64,000 bases of DNA from Nemertoderma westbladi. Lineage: Eukaryota > Xenacoelomorpha > Nemertodermatida > Nemertodermatidae. The notes beneath the pieces are model-generated. The model did not search any database. It saw nothing but the letters and a program-made list of their open reading frames with translations, and was not told where the DNA came from. Below are positions 1-11,720 of this stretch, one piece after another. The stretch lies in the NCBI GenBank assembly GCA_032718475.1, contig JAUCBJ010002096.1:1-64000 (forward strand). The letters are read 5' to 3'. The position numbers were made by a program, and so were the translations under genes. Numbering within the stretch: position 1 is the first letter of the stretch; the number at the start of each line of letters is the position of its first letter.

Positions 1-660
1 ATTCATGTGCAATCAGTAATAAGAAATCGCGATAAATGTAATTAAAAAAAAATTATTCTAGAAAGATTTTCCTCAAAAAGTATGAAGTCTTGGCATTGGT
101 GACGCGAAACTAGGCTAGTGAGATTCAGGATATTGCGTTTAATATAAAAATCGAAAACGCTATCGAATTCCGTAAAGGCGTTAATAAAATACTGCAACTT
201 TTTTGAAATTTGTAAAATTCTAGAACAAGAAAAAATTAATTTTTGAAAGGCGCTGTTTGGTGTTTCGAAACATGGATAGGCTGAAAGAGGACACCGAATT
301 AAGTTGAAAAGTGAAAACCCCATCGAATTTGGACAAAGCGTTCCGGAGTTCAAAAAGATTCAAAAAGATTTGATGTCTTTGCCTATGGTCAGAGAATGAT
401 CCAACTCTGTAACTTGGCAATCGCTCAAATTCATTCAGCTGAATGGCACAGTAGAGTAAACTAAAGTAAAGTCCCTATACAATGTTCTGAAGGGGAGACT
501 GACAGAGGGTAATCCAACAATAAAACATTTTGCAATAATGTTAGCATTAATGTAGCCAACTCACTGTGTACGTAACAGTCATTCAGCTTACATTAGCAGA
601 GTGAGTTATTCCCATAGATTGCATTGGGAAGAGTAATTCAGCTGAGGCGATATTAGATTT
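1..660. repeat. Module A, copy 1 (AT-rich interspersed repeat)
   Basis: AT-rich non-coding sequence that recurs nearly unchanged at about 6,190-7,020 and 8,985-9,830, so it is part of a dispersed composite unit. Copies 2 and 3 contain a C-run stretch followed by A/T-rich sequence (about 6,540-6,720 and 9,340-9,520) that is missing here, consistent with a deletion in copy 1. A minus-strand frame stays open across the module, but its composition is ordinary AT-rich DNA and no protein family is recognisable, so I do not call a gene. Confidence 0.75.
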
Positions 661-661
661 C

Positions 662-1400
662 AAACTAAACCAACCAGTTATTGTTTGCTTTGACAGAGAG
701 TGGTGGCCTATACAAACAGTATGGGTGTACTGAGTATAATAATCTTGGCAACCTCATCGATTTATTACTAAGCCTTCTGTAGAAATGCATTACATAAGCC
801 ATTTTTCATCAGGACACCAGCTGTCATTGGTGTTATTTTACTATTGCGCCTATGGCGTTTTTTCGTTCTCTATTTTTCGAGCCCAGAGGCTATGGACGGA
901 GTAGCCGATCATGCCAGGGACCTTAGAATCGCGGTATCTAGATGCTGTGAAAATTTCATCAAAATCGTTAGAGTAGTTTTGGCTGTAGATCAGCCAGCCA
1001 GTCTCGAGCAATTCTTACTCAAACTAAACCAACCCGTTAATGTTTGCTTTGACAGAGTGGTGGCCTATACAAACAGTATGGGTGTACTGAGTATAATAAT
1101 CTTGGCAACCTCATCGATTTATTACTAAGCCTTCTGTAGAAATGCATTACATAAGCCATTTTTCATCAGTACACCAGCTGTCATTGGTGTTATTTTACCA
1201 TTGCGCCTATGGCGTTTTTTCGTGTATGTCTATTTTTCGAGCCCACGGCTCATGGACGAAATAGCGGAACATACCAGGGACCTTAGAATCGCGGTATCCA
1301 GCCGCTGTGAAATTTTCATCAAAATCGTTAGAGTAGTTTTGGCTATAGATTAGCCAGCCAGCCAGCCAGTCAGCCAGTCAATCAATCAGCCAACAATTCT
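662..1400 (+). repeat. Tandem pair of the shared 3' module with CAGT/CAGC-rich tail
   Basis: Two successive copies of a ~358-bp segment (starting at 662 and 1,020). Each runs through a GCGCCTATGGCG core and a block ending in GTTTTGGCTGTAGAT, then a tail of CAGC/CAGT tetramers. The same core-plus-tail ends every A or B module in the first 11.7 kb (about 3,410, 5,726, 7,205, 10,006 and 11,507). A terminal microsatellite after a conserved block resembles the 3' end of a SINE or RTE-like retroposon, but no tRNA-like head or reverse transcriptase accompanies it. Confidence 0.6.
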
Positions 1401-1417
1401 TACAGTAATGAACCTCT

Positions 1418-1461
1418 CGGTTCCTAACTAGTGACGGGCCTAGCGGCCCGATAAGGAACCG
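1418..1461. other. Nested hairpin at the module/satellite boundary
   Basis: Outer stem CGGTTCCT/AGGAACCG encloses an inner stem GGGCC/GGCCC with loop TAGC. The element is preserved at 3,622-3,665, 5,921-5,964, 7,392-7,435 and 10,212-10,255, and cut in half at 11,711-11,720. In four of the five complete cases it is followed after ~30 bp by the start of a CTCGG satellite array. Function unknown. Confidence 0.7.
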
Positions 1462-1489
1462 ACTTTTTATTCCAAATAAAGGAGACAAC

Positions 1490-2465
1490 GAGCTCGGCTC
1501 GGTCTGGCATGATTGGGCTCGATTCAGTTCGACTTGGCTTGATCGGCTCGGTTTGGCTCGATTGGGCTCGACTCGACTCAACTCGATTCGGCTCATTCGG
1601 CTTGATTGGGTTCGACTCGGCTTGGTTCGGCTCGACTTGGCTCAATTGGGCTCGACTCGGCTCGATTGGTCTCGACTCGGCTCGATTGGGCTTGAATCGG
1701 CTCGATTGGTCTCGACTCGGCTCGATTGGGCTTGAATCGGCTCGATTGGGATTAATTGGGCTTGACTCGGATCGATTTGGCTCAACTTGGCTCAGTCCGG
1801 CTCGACTGGGCTTGGTCCGGCTCAATTGGGCTCGACTAGGCTTGATTGGGCTCTATTCGGCTCTATTGGGCTCGACTCGGTTCGATTGGGCTTAACTCGG
1901 CTCAGTCGGGCTCGACTCGGCTTGATTAGGCTCAACTCGGCTCCGTCCGGATCGATTGGGCTCGACTCGGCTTGATTGGTCTTGACTCGACTCAGTCTGG
2001 CTCAATTTGGCATGTCACGGCTCGACTCGGCTCGATTGGTTTCGGCTCAGCTCGGTCTGAGTCGACTCAGCTCGATTCGGCTCAATCGGCTCGATTCGGT
2101 TCGACTTGGCTCGGTCCGGCTCGACTTGGCTCAATTGGGCTCGATTCGGCTCAATCCGCTCAACTCGGCTCGATTGGGATTGATTGGGCTTGACCCGGTT
2201 CGATTTGGCTCAACTTGGCACAGTCTGGCTCGATTGGGCTCGACTTGGCCCAGTCCGGCTCAATTGGGCTCGACTAGGATTGATTGGGCTCGACTCGGCT
2301 CTATTGGGCTCGACTCGACTCGATTGGGCTTGAATCGGCTCAGTCTGGCTCGCTCGGCTTAATTGGGCTCAACTCGGCTCCGTTCGGCTCGATTGGGCTC
2401 GACTCGGCTTGATCGCCTCGATTGGTTCTATTCGGCTCGATCGGTATGATTCGGCTCGATTGACA
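1490..2465. repeat. CTCGG-type pentamer satellite, array 1
   Basis: Degenerate tandem pentamers built on CTCGG with variants such as CTCGA, ATTGGG and CTTGG, often arranged as a ~10-bp pair (CTCGACTCGG / CTCGATTGGG). All six frames stay partly open and give low-complexity R/L/G/S/A or P/S/R/A/E peptides, which is a consequence of the repeat and not evidence of coding. The first ~90 bp are conserved between arrays, so the array travels with its flanking module. Confidence 0.9.
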
Positions 2466-2805
2466 CATGCTGCTGGAAGGGTCAAAGCCAAACTCACGTG
2501 CTGCTCGACGGGACAAAGTCAAACAGTGTGTCTATTATTTGATGTAACTCACGTGCTGCTCGAAGGGCACAACATCATATATCAAGGGTCAAAGCAAAAC
2601 TCACGTGCTGCTCGAAGGGACAAAGTCAAACAGTGTGTCTATTATTTGATGTAACTCACGTGCTGCTCGAAGGGCGCAAATACATATATCGAAGGGTCAA
2701 AGCCAAACTCACGTGCTGCTCGAAGGGACAACTCAAACATTGTGTCTAATATTTGATTAACTCACGTGCTGCTCGAAGGGCGCAACTACATATATCGAAA
2801 CAAGC
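2465..2805. repeat. ~54-bp tandem repeats, each with a CACGTG E-box, array 1
   Basis: Six units, each containing CTCACGTGCTGCTCGA, with CACGTG at about 2,495, 2,550, 2,602, 2,657, 2,710 and 2,763 (spacing 52-55 bp). Two unit subtypes alternate (one with AAAGTCAAAC, one with ATACATATATCGA), giving a ~108-bp higher-order repeat. CACGTG is the palindromic bHLH (MYC/USF/CLOCK-type) core; whether it is bound is not known. Confidence 0.85.
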
Positions 2806-3400
2806 CCTTGTCTTGTATTTTAATTATATCAGAAATCCTTGCCTTCAGTACAAAATATCTAAAAATTCATTTACCTGAAGTATTGGTAACATCATAAATT
2901 CGCTTTTCACACAGTAGTTAACTAAAGCAAATACCCTTCAGGTTGACTGAATGATTTTATTAATGTTTGCCCTGCATATGCATAATGTACTATATTTGGG
3001 TCCCATGACCCACCCCATTGCTTACATCTGATAGAGAGTAATCCCAAATTAACTTCCCTCTACGAAAATTATTTTAATTAAATACATACAACATGGCAGT
3101 CAACTCTACACTCAACAGTACACAATAACTAAAATGGCATTCAGCTTACCAGCTATTCGCATTAAGCTAATAGATATTCGATTTCATTGGATTCAGTGAG
3201 TGTGTGAGGGCTATTGGGAGAGCAATCAGCTTATGATGTAATACATTAGAATCCCACGGCTTTTGTTTGCTCACTGTCTGAGTTGTAGAGTGAGGATAAT
3301 ACTTGGCACAGAAAGCATTTCCTTGTTAGGTGGCCATTCCTATAGAATAGCATTACTAGGCCATCTCTATCCATTTTTCATGAGTGCCAGCTGGTGTTTT
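2805..3400. repeat. Module B, copy 1
   Basis: AT-rich non-coding block with near-identical copies at about 5,100-5,715 and 10,890-11,500. It contains no recognisable protein or RNA. It always follows the E-box repeats and leads into the shared GCGCCTATGGCG module. Confidence 0.75.
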
Positions 3401-3690
3401 TATCATTGCGCCTATGGCGTTTTTTCGTTTATGTCTATTTTTCGAGCCCACGGCTCATGGACGAAATAGCGGAACATACCAGGGACCTTAGAATCGCGGT
3501 ATCTAGCCGCTGTGAAAATTTCATCAAAATCGTTAGAGTAGTTTTGGCTGTAGATCAGTCAGTCAGTCAGTCAGTCAGCCAGCCAGCCAGTCTCGAGCAA
3601 TTCTTACAGTAATGAACCTCTCGGTTCCTAACTAGTGACGGGCCTAGCGGCCCGATAAGGAACCGACTTTTTATTTCAAATAAAAGAGAC
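3400..3690 (+). repeat. Shared 3' module with CAGT tail and hairpin
   Basis: Copy of the conserved core (from about 3,410) with a (CAGT)n(CAGC)n tail at about 3,556-3,590 and the nested hairpin at 3,622-3,665, immediately before the next CTCGG array. Confidence 0.7.
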
Positions 3691-3694
3691 AAAG

Positions 3695-4765
3695 GAGCTC
3701 GGCTCGGTCTTGCACGATTGGGCACGATTTAGTTCGACTTGGCTTGATCGGCTCGGTTTGGCTCGATTAGGCTCGGCTCGGCTCGATCTGACTCGACTCA
3801 GCTTGATTCGGCTCAATCAGCTTGATTGGGTTCGACTTGGCTCGGTCCAGCTCAACTTGGCTCAATTGGGCTCGATTCAGCTCAATCTGCTAGACTCGGC
3901 TCGAATCGGCTCAATTGGGATTGATTGGGCTTGACTCGGATCGATTTGGCTCAACTTGGCTCAGTCTGGCTCGATTAGGCTCGACTTGGCTCGGTCCGGC
4001 TCAATTGGGCTCGACCCGGCTCTATTGGGCTCGACTCGATTCGATTTGGGCTTGACTCGGCTCAGTCTGGCTCGACTCGGCTTGATTGGGCTAAACTCGG
4101 CTCGATTGGGCTCGACTCAGCTTGATTGGGCTCAATCCGGGCTCAATTTGGCGTGACACGGTCGACACGGCTCGGCTCAGCTCGGCTCGGCTCGGCTCGG
4201 CTTGGCTCGGCTCGGCTCGGCTCAGCTCTACTCGTGTTCGGCTTGGCTCGGCTCGGCTCGGCTCAGCTCGGCTCGGCTCGGCTCGGCTCGGCTCGGCTCG
4301 GCTCGGCTCGGCTCGGCTCGGCTCGGCTCGGCTCGGCTCGGCTTGGCTCGGCTCGGATCGGCTTGGCTCGGCTCGGCTCGGCTCGGCTCGGTCTGAGTCG
4401 ACTCAGCTCGATTCGGCTCGATTGGGTACGACTTGGCTCGGTCCGGCTTGACTTGGCTCAACTCGGCTCGAATGGGATTGATTGGGCTTGACTTGGCTCG
4501 ATTTGGCTCAACTTGGCTCAGTCCGGCTCAATTAGGTTCGACTTGGCTCGGTCCAGCTCAATTGGGCTCGACTAGGCTTGATTGGGCTCGACTCGGCTCT
4601 ATTGGGCTCGACTCGACTCGATTGGGCTTGACTCGGCTCAGTCTGGCTCGACTCGGCTTAATTGGGCTCAACTCGGCTCTGTTCGGCTCGATTGGGCTCG
4701 ACTCGGCTTGATCACCTCGATTGGTTCTATTCGGCTCAATCGGTATGATTCGGCTCGATTGACAC
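3695..4765. repeat. CTCGG satellite, array 2, with a homogeneous core
   Basis: Begins with the same leader as array 1. Degenerate units flank a nearly pure (GGCTC)n core at about 4,165-4,390, suggesting recent local homogenisation of an older degenerate array. Peptides of the repeated AEPSR or LGSAR type read from it are not considered real. Confidence 0.9.
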
Positions 4766-5100
4766 ACGATGCTGGAAGGGTCAAAGCCAAACTCACGTGC
4801 TGCTCGAAGGGACAAAGTCAAACAGTGTGTCTATTATTTGATGTAACTCATGTGCTGCTCGAAGGGCGCAACATCATATATCAAGGGACAAAGCAAAACT
4901 CACGTGCTGCTCGAAGGGACAAAGTCAAACAGTGTGTCTATTATTTGATGTAACTCACGCGCTGCTCGAAAGGCGCAAATACATTATATCGAAGGGTCAA
5001 AGCCAAACTCACGTGCTGCTCGAAGTGACAAAGTCAAACATTGTGTCTAATATTTGATTAACTCACGTGCTGCTCGAAGGCCGCAACTACATATATCGAA
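4765..5100. repeat. E-box ~54-bp tandem repeats, array 2
   Basis: Six-unit array like the first, with the same order of unit subtypes. One unit reads CATGTG and one CACGCG in place of CACGTG. It marks the end of the second composite unit. Confidence 0.85.
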
Positions 5101-5985
5101 ACAAGCCCCTGTCTTGTATTTTAATTATAACAGAAATCCTTGCCTTCAGTACAAAATATCTAAAAATTAATTTACCTGAAGTATGGGTAACATTATAAAT
5201 TCGCTTTTCACACACAGTAGTTAACTAAAGCAAATACCATTCAGGTTGACGGTTGACTGAATGATTTTATTAATGTTTGCCATGCATAATGTACCATATT
5301 TGGGTCCCATGGCCCACCCCATTGAACAGCTTTGCTTACATCTGATAGAGAGTAATCCCAAATTAACTTCCCTCTACGAAAATTATTTTATTTAAATACA
5401 TACAACATAGCAGACAACTCTGCAATCAACAGTACACAATAACTAAAATGGCATTCACCTTACCAGCTATTCGCATTATGCTAATAGATATTCGATTTCA
5501 TTGGATTCAGTGAGTGTGTGAGGGCTATTGGGAGAGCAATCAGCTTATGATGTAATACATTAGAATCCCACGGCTTTTGTTTGCTTACTGTCTGAGTTGT
5601 AGAGTGAGGATAAAACTTGGCAGAGAAAGCATTTCCTTGTTAGGTGGCCATTCCTATTGTAATATCATTACTAGGCTATCTCTATCCATTTTTCATGAGT
5701 GCCAGCTGGTGTTTTTATCATTGCGCCTATGGCGTTTTTTCGTTTATGTCTATTTTTCGAGCCCACGGCTCATGGACGAAATAGCGGAACATACCAGGGA
5801 CCTTAGAATCGCGGTATCTAGCCGCTGTGAAAATTTCATCAAAATCGTTAGAGTAGTTTTGGCTGTAGATCAGTCAGTCAGTCAGCCAGTCTCGAGCAAT
5901 TCTTACAGTAATGAACCTCTCGGTTCCTAACTAGTGACGGGCCTAGCGGCCCGATAAGGAACCGACTTTTTATTTTAAATAAAAG
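5100..5985. repeat. Module B copy 2 plus shared 3' module and hairpin
   Basis: Second copy of module B, with the conserved core from about 5,726, a CAGT tail near 5,872-5,892 and the nested hairpin at 5,921-5,964. No CTCGG array follows here. Instead about 150 bp of AT-rich DNA leads into module A copy 2. Confidence 0.75.
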
Positions 5986-6099
5986 AGACAACGAGAATTA
6001 GTATAGAACTAATAATTATGTAAAAATACAATCATATTTCATACAATAATTATTAATAAATTCGATCTATTATTAGTTGCTCCATTCTAGAACAAAATC

Positions 6100-7460
6100 G
6101 ACCTGCAACTAGTGAAGACCTCGTTTTGGAATTTCGAAACCACGCTAGTGCGATGCGCGATATCGTGTTTAGTTAATAAATTGATAACTCCATCAATTCA
6201 TGTGCATCCAGTAATAAGAAATCGCGATAAATGTAATTAAATAAAAATTATTCTAGAAAAATTTTCCTCAAAAAGTATGAAGTCTTGGCATTGGTGGCGT
6301 GAAACTAGGCTAGTGAGATTCAGGATATTGCGTGTAATATAAAAATCGAAAACGCTATCGAATTCCGTAAAGGCGTTAATAAAATACTGCAACTTTTTTG
6401 AAATTTGTAAAATTCTAGAACTAGAAAAAAATAATTTTTGAACGGCGCTGTTTGGTGTTTCAAAACATGGATAGGCTGAAAGAGGACATCGAATTAAGTT
6501 GAAAAATGAAAACCCCATCGAATTTGGACAAAGCGTTCCGGAGTTATAGCGGATCGAAAAAAATTGACCCCCCCCCAGTCGCCAAAAATTTACAGTAATT
6601 TAAAATTTTGCAAAAAAAAATTTTTGCGTTATTTTTGATGGCGAATCGATTGGCAGTACTGGCTACAAAAATTTTTTTTTGAAATTTTTGGTCAGAAAAA
6701 AAACATGGAAAAAGTATATTTTTAAAAAGATTTGATGTCTTTGATGATGGTCAGAGAATGATCCAACTCTGTACTTGGCAATCGCTCAAATCCATTCAGC
6801 TGAATGGCACAGTAGAGTAAACTAAAGTAAATTCCCTATACAATGTTCTGAAGGGGAGACTGACAGAGAGTATTCCAACAATAAAACATTTTGCAATAAT
6901 GTTGGCATTAATGTAGCCAACACACTGTGTACTTAAGTCATTCAGCTTACATTAGCAGAGTGAGATATTCGCATAGAACGCATTGGGAAGAGTAATTCAG
7001 CTGAGGCAATATTAGATTTCAAACTAAACCAACGAGTTAATGTTTGCTTTGACAGAGAGTGGTGGCCTATACAAACAGTATGGGTGTACTGAGTATAATA
7101 ATCTTGGCAACCTCATCGATTTATTACTAAGCCTTCTGTAGAAATGCATTACATAAGCCATTTTTCATCACGACACCAGCTGTTATTGGTGTTATTTTAC
7201 CATTGCGCCAATGGCGTTTTTTCGTTTATGTCTATTTTTCGAGCCCACGGCTCATGGACGAAATAGCGGAACATACCAGGGACCTTAGAATCGCGGTATC
7301 TAGCCGCTGTGAAAATTTCATCAAAATCGTTAGAGTAGTTTTGGCTGTAGATTAGCCAGTCAGCCAACAATTCTTACAGTAATGAACCTCTCGGTTCCTA
7401 ACTAGTGACGGGCCTAGCGGCCCGATAAGGAACCGAGTTTTTATTTCTAATAAAAGAGAC
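6100..7460. repeat. Module A copy 2 plus shared 3' module and hairpin
   Basis: Full-length copy of module A with a leader (GTGAAGACCTCGTTTT, near 6,111) that also opens copy 3 near 8,907. It includes the C8 run near 6,565 and an A/T-rich part missing from copy 1. The shared 3' module begins near 7,205 and the hairpin is at 7,392-7,435. Confidence 0.75.
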
Positions 7461-7464
7461 AACG

Positions 7465-8905
7465 AGCTCGGCTCGGTCTGGCATAATTGGGCTCGATTCA
7501 GTTCGACTTGGCTTGATCGGCTCGGTTTGGCTCGATTGGGCTCGACTCAGCTTGATTGTGCTCGACTCGGCTCGGTCTGGCTCGACTTGGCTCAATTGGG
7601 CTCAACTCGGCTCGATTGTTCTCGACTCGTCTCGATTGGTCTCGACTCGGCTCGATTGGGCTCGATTGGGATTGATTGGTCTTGACTCGGCTCGATTTGG
7701 ATCAACTTGGCTCAGTCCGACTCGACTGGGCTCGGTCCGGCTCAATTGGGCTCGACTAGGCTTGATTGGGCTCGACTCGGCTCTATTGGGCTCGACTCGA
7801 TTCGATTGGGCTTAACTCGGCTCAGTCTGGCTCGACTCGGCTTGATTAGGCTCAACTCGGCTCCGTCCGGCTCGACTCGGCTTGATTGGTCTCGACTCGA
7901 CTCAGTCCGGCTCAATTTGGCGTGACATGGCTCGATTGGGTTCGGCTTGGCTCGGTCTGAGTCGACTCAGCTCGATTGGGTTCGGCTTGGCTCGGTCTGA
8001 GTCGACTCAGCTCGATTCGGCTCAATCGGCTCGATTGGCTTTGACTCAGCTCGGTCTGGCTCGACTTGGCTCAATTGGGCTCAATCCGCTCGAAACGGCT
8101 CATTTCAAATAAAAGAGACAACGAGCTCGGCTCGGTCTGGCATGATTGGGCCCGATTCAGTTCGACTTGGCTTGATCGGCTCGGTTTGGCTCAATTGGGC
8201 TCGACTCGGTTTGATTGGGCTCGACTCGACTCAGCTCGATTCGGCTCAATCGGCTCGATTGGTCTCGACTCAGCTCGGTTGCGCTCGAATCGGCTCGAGT
8301 TGGCTCAACTTGGCTCAGTCCGGCTCGACTGGGCTCGGTCCGGCTCAATTGGGCTCGACTAGGCTTGATTGGGCTCGACTCGGCTCTATTGGGATCGACT
8401 CGATTCGATTGGGCTTAACTCGGCTCAGTCTGGCTCGACTCGGCTTGATTATGCTCAACTCGGCTCTGTCCGACTCGACTCAGCTCGATTGGGTTCGACT
8501 CGGCTTGACTGGTCTCGACTCAACTCAGTCCGGCTCAATTTGGCGTGTCACGGCTCGACTCGGCTCGATTGGGTTCTGCTCGGCTCGGTCTGAGTCGACT
8601 CAGCTTTATTCAGCTCAATCGGCTCGATTGGGTTCGACTCGGCTCGGTCCGGCTCGACTTGGCTCAATTGGGCTCAATTCGACTCAATTGATTGGGATTG
8701 ATTGGGCTTGACTCGGCTCGATTTGGCTCAAATTGGCCCAGTCTGGCACGATTGGGCTTGACTTGGCTCGGTCCCACTCAATTGGGCTCGACTAGGATTG
8801 ATTGGGCTCTACTCGGCTCTATTGGGCTCGACTCAACTCGATTGGGCTTGACTCGGCTCAGTCTGGCTTGCTCGGCTTGATTGGGCTCAACTCGGCTCCA
8901 TTCGG
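7465..8905. repeat. CTCGG satellite, array 3
   Basis: Degenerate array of about 1.4 kb. Near 8,103-8,140 the module-to-array leader (AATAAAAGAGACAACGAG followed by the array start) reappears inside the array. The array is therefore itself a fusion or tandem duplication of two arrays, or suffered an internal deletion of a module. Confidence 0.9.
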
Positions 8906-8906
8906 G

Positions 8907-10280
8907 TGAAGACCTCGTTTTGAATTTCGAAACCACGCTGGTGCGATGCGCGATATCGTGTTTAGTTAATAAATTGAAAAATCCATCAATTCATGTGCAA
9001 CCAGTAATAAGAAATCGCGATAAATGTAATTAAATAAAAATTATTCTAGAAAACATTTCCTCAAAAAGTATGAAGTCTTGGCATTGGTGACGCGAAACTA
9101 GGCTATTGAGATTCAGGATATTGCGTTTAATATAAAAATCGAAAACGCTATCGAATTCCGTAAAGGCGTTAATAAAATACTGCAACTTTTTTGAAATTTG
9201 TAAAATTCTAGAACTAGAAAAAATTAATTTTTGAACGGCGCTGTTTGGGTTTTCGAAGCATGGATAGGCTGAAAGAGGACATCGAATTAAGTTGAAAAAT
9301 AAAAACCCCATCGAATTTGGACAAAGCGTTCCGGAGTTATAGCGGATCGAAAAAAAATGACCCCCCCCCAGTCGCCAAAAATTTACAGTAATTTAAAATT
9401 TTGCAAAAAAAATTTTTTGCGTTATTTTTGATGGAGAATCGATTGGCAGTACTGGCTACGAAAAATTTTTTTTTGAAATTTTTGGTCAGAAAAAAAAACA
9501 TTGAAAAAGTATATTTTTAAAAAGATTTGATGTCTTTGCCTATGGTCAGAGAATGATCCAACTCTTCTGTAACTTGGCAATCGCTCAAATCCATTCAGCT
9601 GAATGGCACAGTAGAGTAAACTAAAGTAAATTCCCTATACAATGTTCTGAAGGGGAGACTGACAGAGAGTAATCCAACAATAAAACATTTTGCAATAATG
9701 TTGGCATTAATATAGCCAACTCACTGTGTACGTAACAGTCATTCAGCTTACATTAGCAGAGTGAGATATTCCCATAGAATGCATTGGGAAAAGTAATTCA
9801 GCTGAGGCGATAATAGATTTCAAACTGAATCAACCAGTTAATATTTGCTTTGACAGAGAGTGCAGGGCCTAAACAAACAGTATGGGTGTACTAAGTACAA
9901 TAATCTTGGCAACCTCATCGATTTATACTAAGCCTTGTGTAGAAATGCATTACATAAGCCATTTTTCATCAGGACACCAGCTGTCATGGGTGTTATTTTA
10001 CCATTGCGCCTATGGCGTTTTTTCGTTTATGTCTATTTTTCGAGCCCACGGCTCATGGACAAAATAGCGGAACATTCCAGGGACCTTAGAATCGCGGTAT
10101 CTAGCCGCTGTGAAAATTTCATCAAAATCGTTAGAGTAGTTTTGGCTGTAGATTAGCCAGCCAGCCAGCCAGTCAATCAGCCAACAATTCTTATTACAGT
10201 AATGAACCTCTCGGTTCCTAACTAGTGACGGGCCTAGCGGCCCGATAAGGAACCGACTTTTTATTTCAAATAAAAGAGAC
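8907..10280. repeat. Module A copy 3 plus shared 3' module and hairpin
   Basis: Third full copy of module A and its leader, with the C-run near 9,361. The shared 3' module starts near 10,006, its CAGC/CAGT tail lies near 10,156, and the hairpin is at 10,212-10,255. Copy spacing from copy 2 is about 2.8 kb. Confidence 0.75.
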
Positions 10281-10284
10281 AACG

Positions 10285-10745
10285 AGCTCGGCTCGGTCTT
10301 GCACGATTGGGCACGATTAAGTTCGACTTGGCTTGATCGGCTCGGCTCGGCTCGGCTCGGCTCGGCTCGGCTCGGCTCGGCTCGGCTCGGCTCGGCTCGG
10401 CTCGGCTCGGCTCGGCTCGGCTCGGCTCGGCTCGGCTCGGCTCGGCTCGGCTCGGCTCGGCTCGGCTCGGCTCGGCTCGGCTCGGCTCGGTTCGGTTCGG
10501 CTCGGCTCGGTTCGGTTCGGCTCGGTTCGGTTCGGCTCGGCTCGGCTCGGCTCGGCTCGGCTCGGCTCGGCTCGGCTCGGCTCGGCTCGGCTCGGCTCGG
10601 CTCGGCTCGGCTCGGCTCGGCTCGGCTCGGCTCGGCTCGGCTCGGCTCGGCTCGGCTCGGCTCGGCTCGGCTCGGCTCGGCTTGGCTCGGCTCGGCTCGG
10701 CTTGGCTCGGCTCGGCTCGGCTCGGCTTGGCTCGGTCTGAGTCGA
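10285..10745. repeat. Almost pure (CTCGG)n pentamer array, array 4
   Basis: After the usual leader the array is an almost perfect pentamer tract of about 400 bp with a handful of TTCGG and CTTGG variants. One CpG per 5 bp is preserved, so the tract is either young or not subject to CpG methylation decay. Long open frames on both strands are repeat artefacts. Confidence 0.93.
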
Positions 10746-10890
10746 CTCCCCGTGCTGCTCGAAGGGCGCAAATACATATATCGAAGGGTCAAAGCAAAAC
10801 TCACGTGCTGCTCGAAGGGACAAAGTCAAACATTGTGTCTATTATTTGATTATCTCACGTGCTGCTAGAAGGGCGCAACTACATATATCG
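10745..10890. repeat. E-box ~54-bp tandem repeats, array 3 (short)
   Basis: Three units only. The first lacks the initial CA of the E-box at the junction with the pentamer array. It is followed by module B copy 3. Confidence 0.8.
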
Positions 10891-11720
10891 AAACAAGCCC
10901 CTGTCTTGTATTTTAATTATATCAGAAATCGTTGCCTTCAGTACAAATATCTAAAAATTCATTCACCTGAAGTATGGGTAACATTATAAATTCGTTTTTC
11001 GCACAGTAGAGTTAACTAAGCAAATACCCTCCAGGTTGACTGAATGATTTTATTAATGTTTGCCATGCATAATGTACTATATTTGGGTCCCATGACCCAC
11101 CCCATTGAACAGCTTTGCTTACATCTGATAGAAAGTAATCCCAAATTAACTTCCCTCTACGAAAATTATTTTAATTAAATACATACAACATAGCAGTCAA
11201 CTCTGCTATCAACAGTACACAATAACTAAAATGGCATTCAGCTTACCAGCTATTCGCATTAAGCTAATAGATATTCGATTTCATTGGATTCAGTGAGTGT
11301 GTGAGGGCTATTGGGAGAGCAATCAGCTTATGATGTAATACATTAGAATCCCACAGCTTTTGTTTGCTTACTGTCTGAGTTGTAGAGTGAGGATAATACT
11401 TGGCAGAGAAAGCATTTCCTTGTTAGGTGGCCATTCCTATAGAATAGCATTACTAGGCTATCTCTATGCATTTTTCATGAGTGCCAGCAGGTGTTTTTAT
11501 CATTGCGCCTATGGCGTTTTTTCGTTTATGTCTATTTTTCGAGCCCACGGCTCATGGACAAAATAGCGGAACATTCCAGGGACCTTAGAATCGCGGTATC
11601 TAGCCGCTGTGAAAATTTCATCAAAATCGTTAGAGTAGTTTTGGCTGTAGATCAGTCAGTCAGTCAGCCAGCCAGCCAGTCTCGAGCAATTCTTACAGTA
11701 ATGAACCTCTCGGTTCCTAA
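10890..11720. repeat. Module B copy 3 with shared 3' module, truncated in the hairpin
   Basis: Third copy of module B. The shared core begins near 11,507 and the tail is near 11,653-11,680. The nested hairpin is interrupted at 11,720, where truncated Helitron sequence begins, so the boundary between the two repeat territories lies inside the hairpin. Confidence 0.75.

Noticed and set aside
40-420. Minus-strand open frames shared by three module A copies
   Set aside because: Conservation is explained by recent duplication of the module; copies differ in ways that do not favour silent sites and no domain is visible.
2465-2805. CRISPR-like regular spacing of repeats in the E-box array
   Set aside because: The intervening sequences are themselves repeated, the genome is eukaryotic, and no cas genes are present.
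10010-10868. Long open frames with (AEPSR)n or (LGSAR)n on both strands, also in the other CTCGG arrays
   Set aside because: A pentamer repeat without stops keeps every frame open with a 5-residue period. No start context, no non-repeat domain and simultaneous opening on both strands argue against coding.
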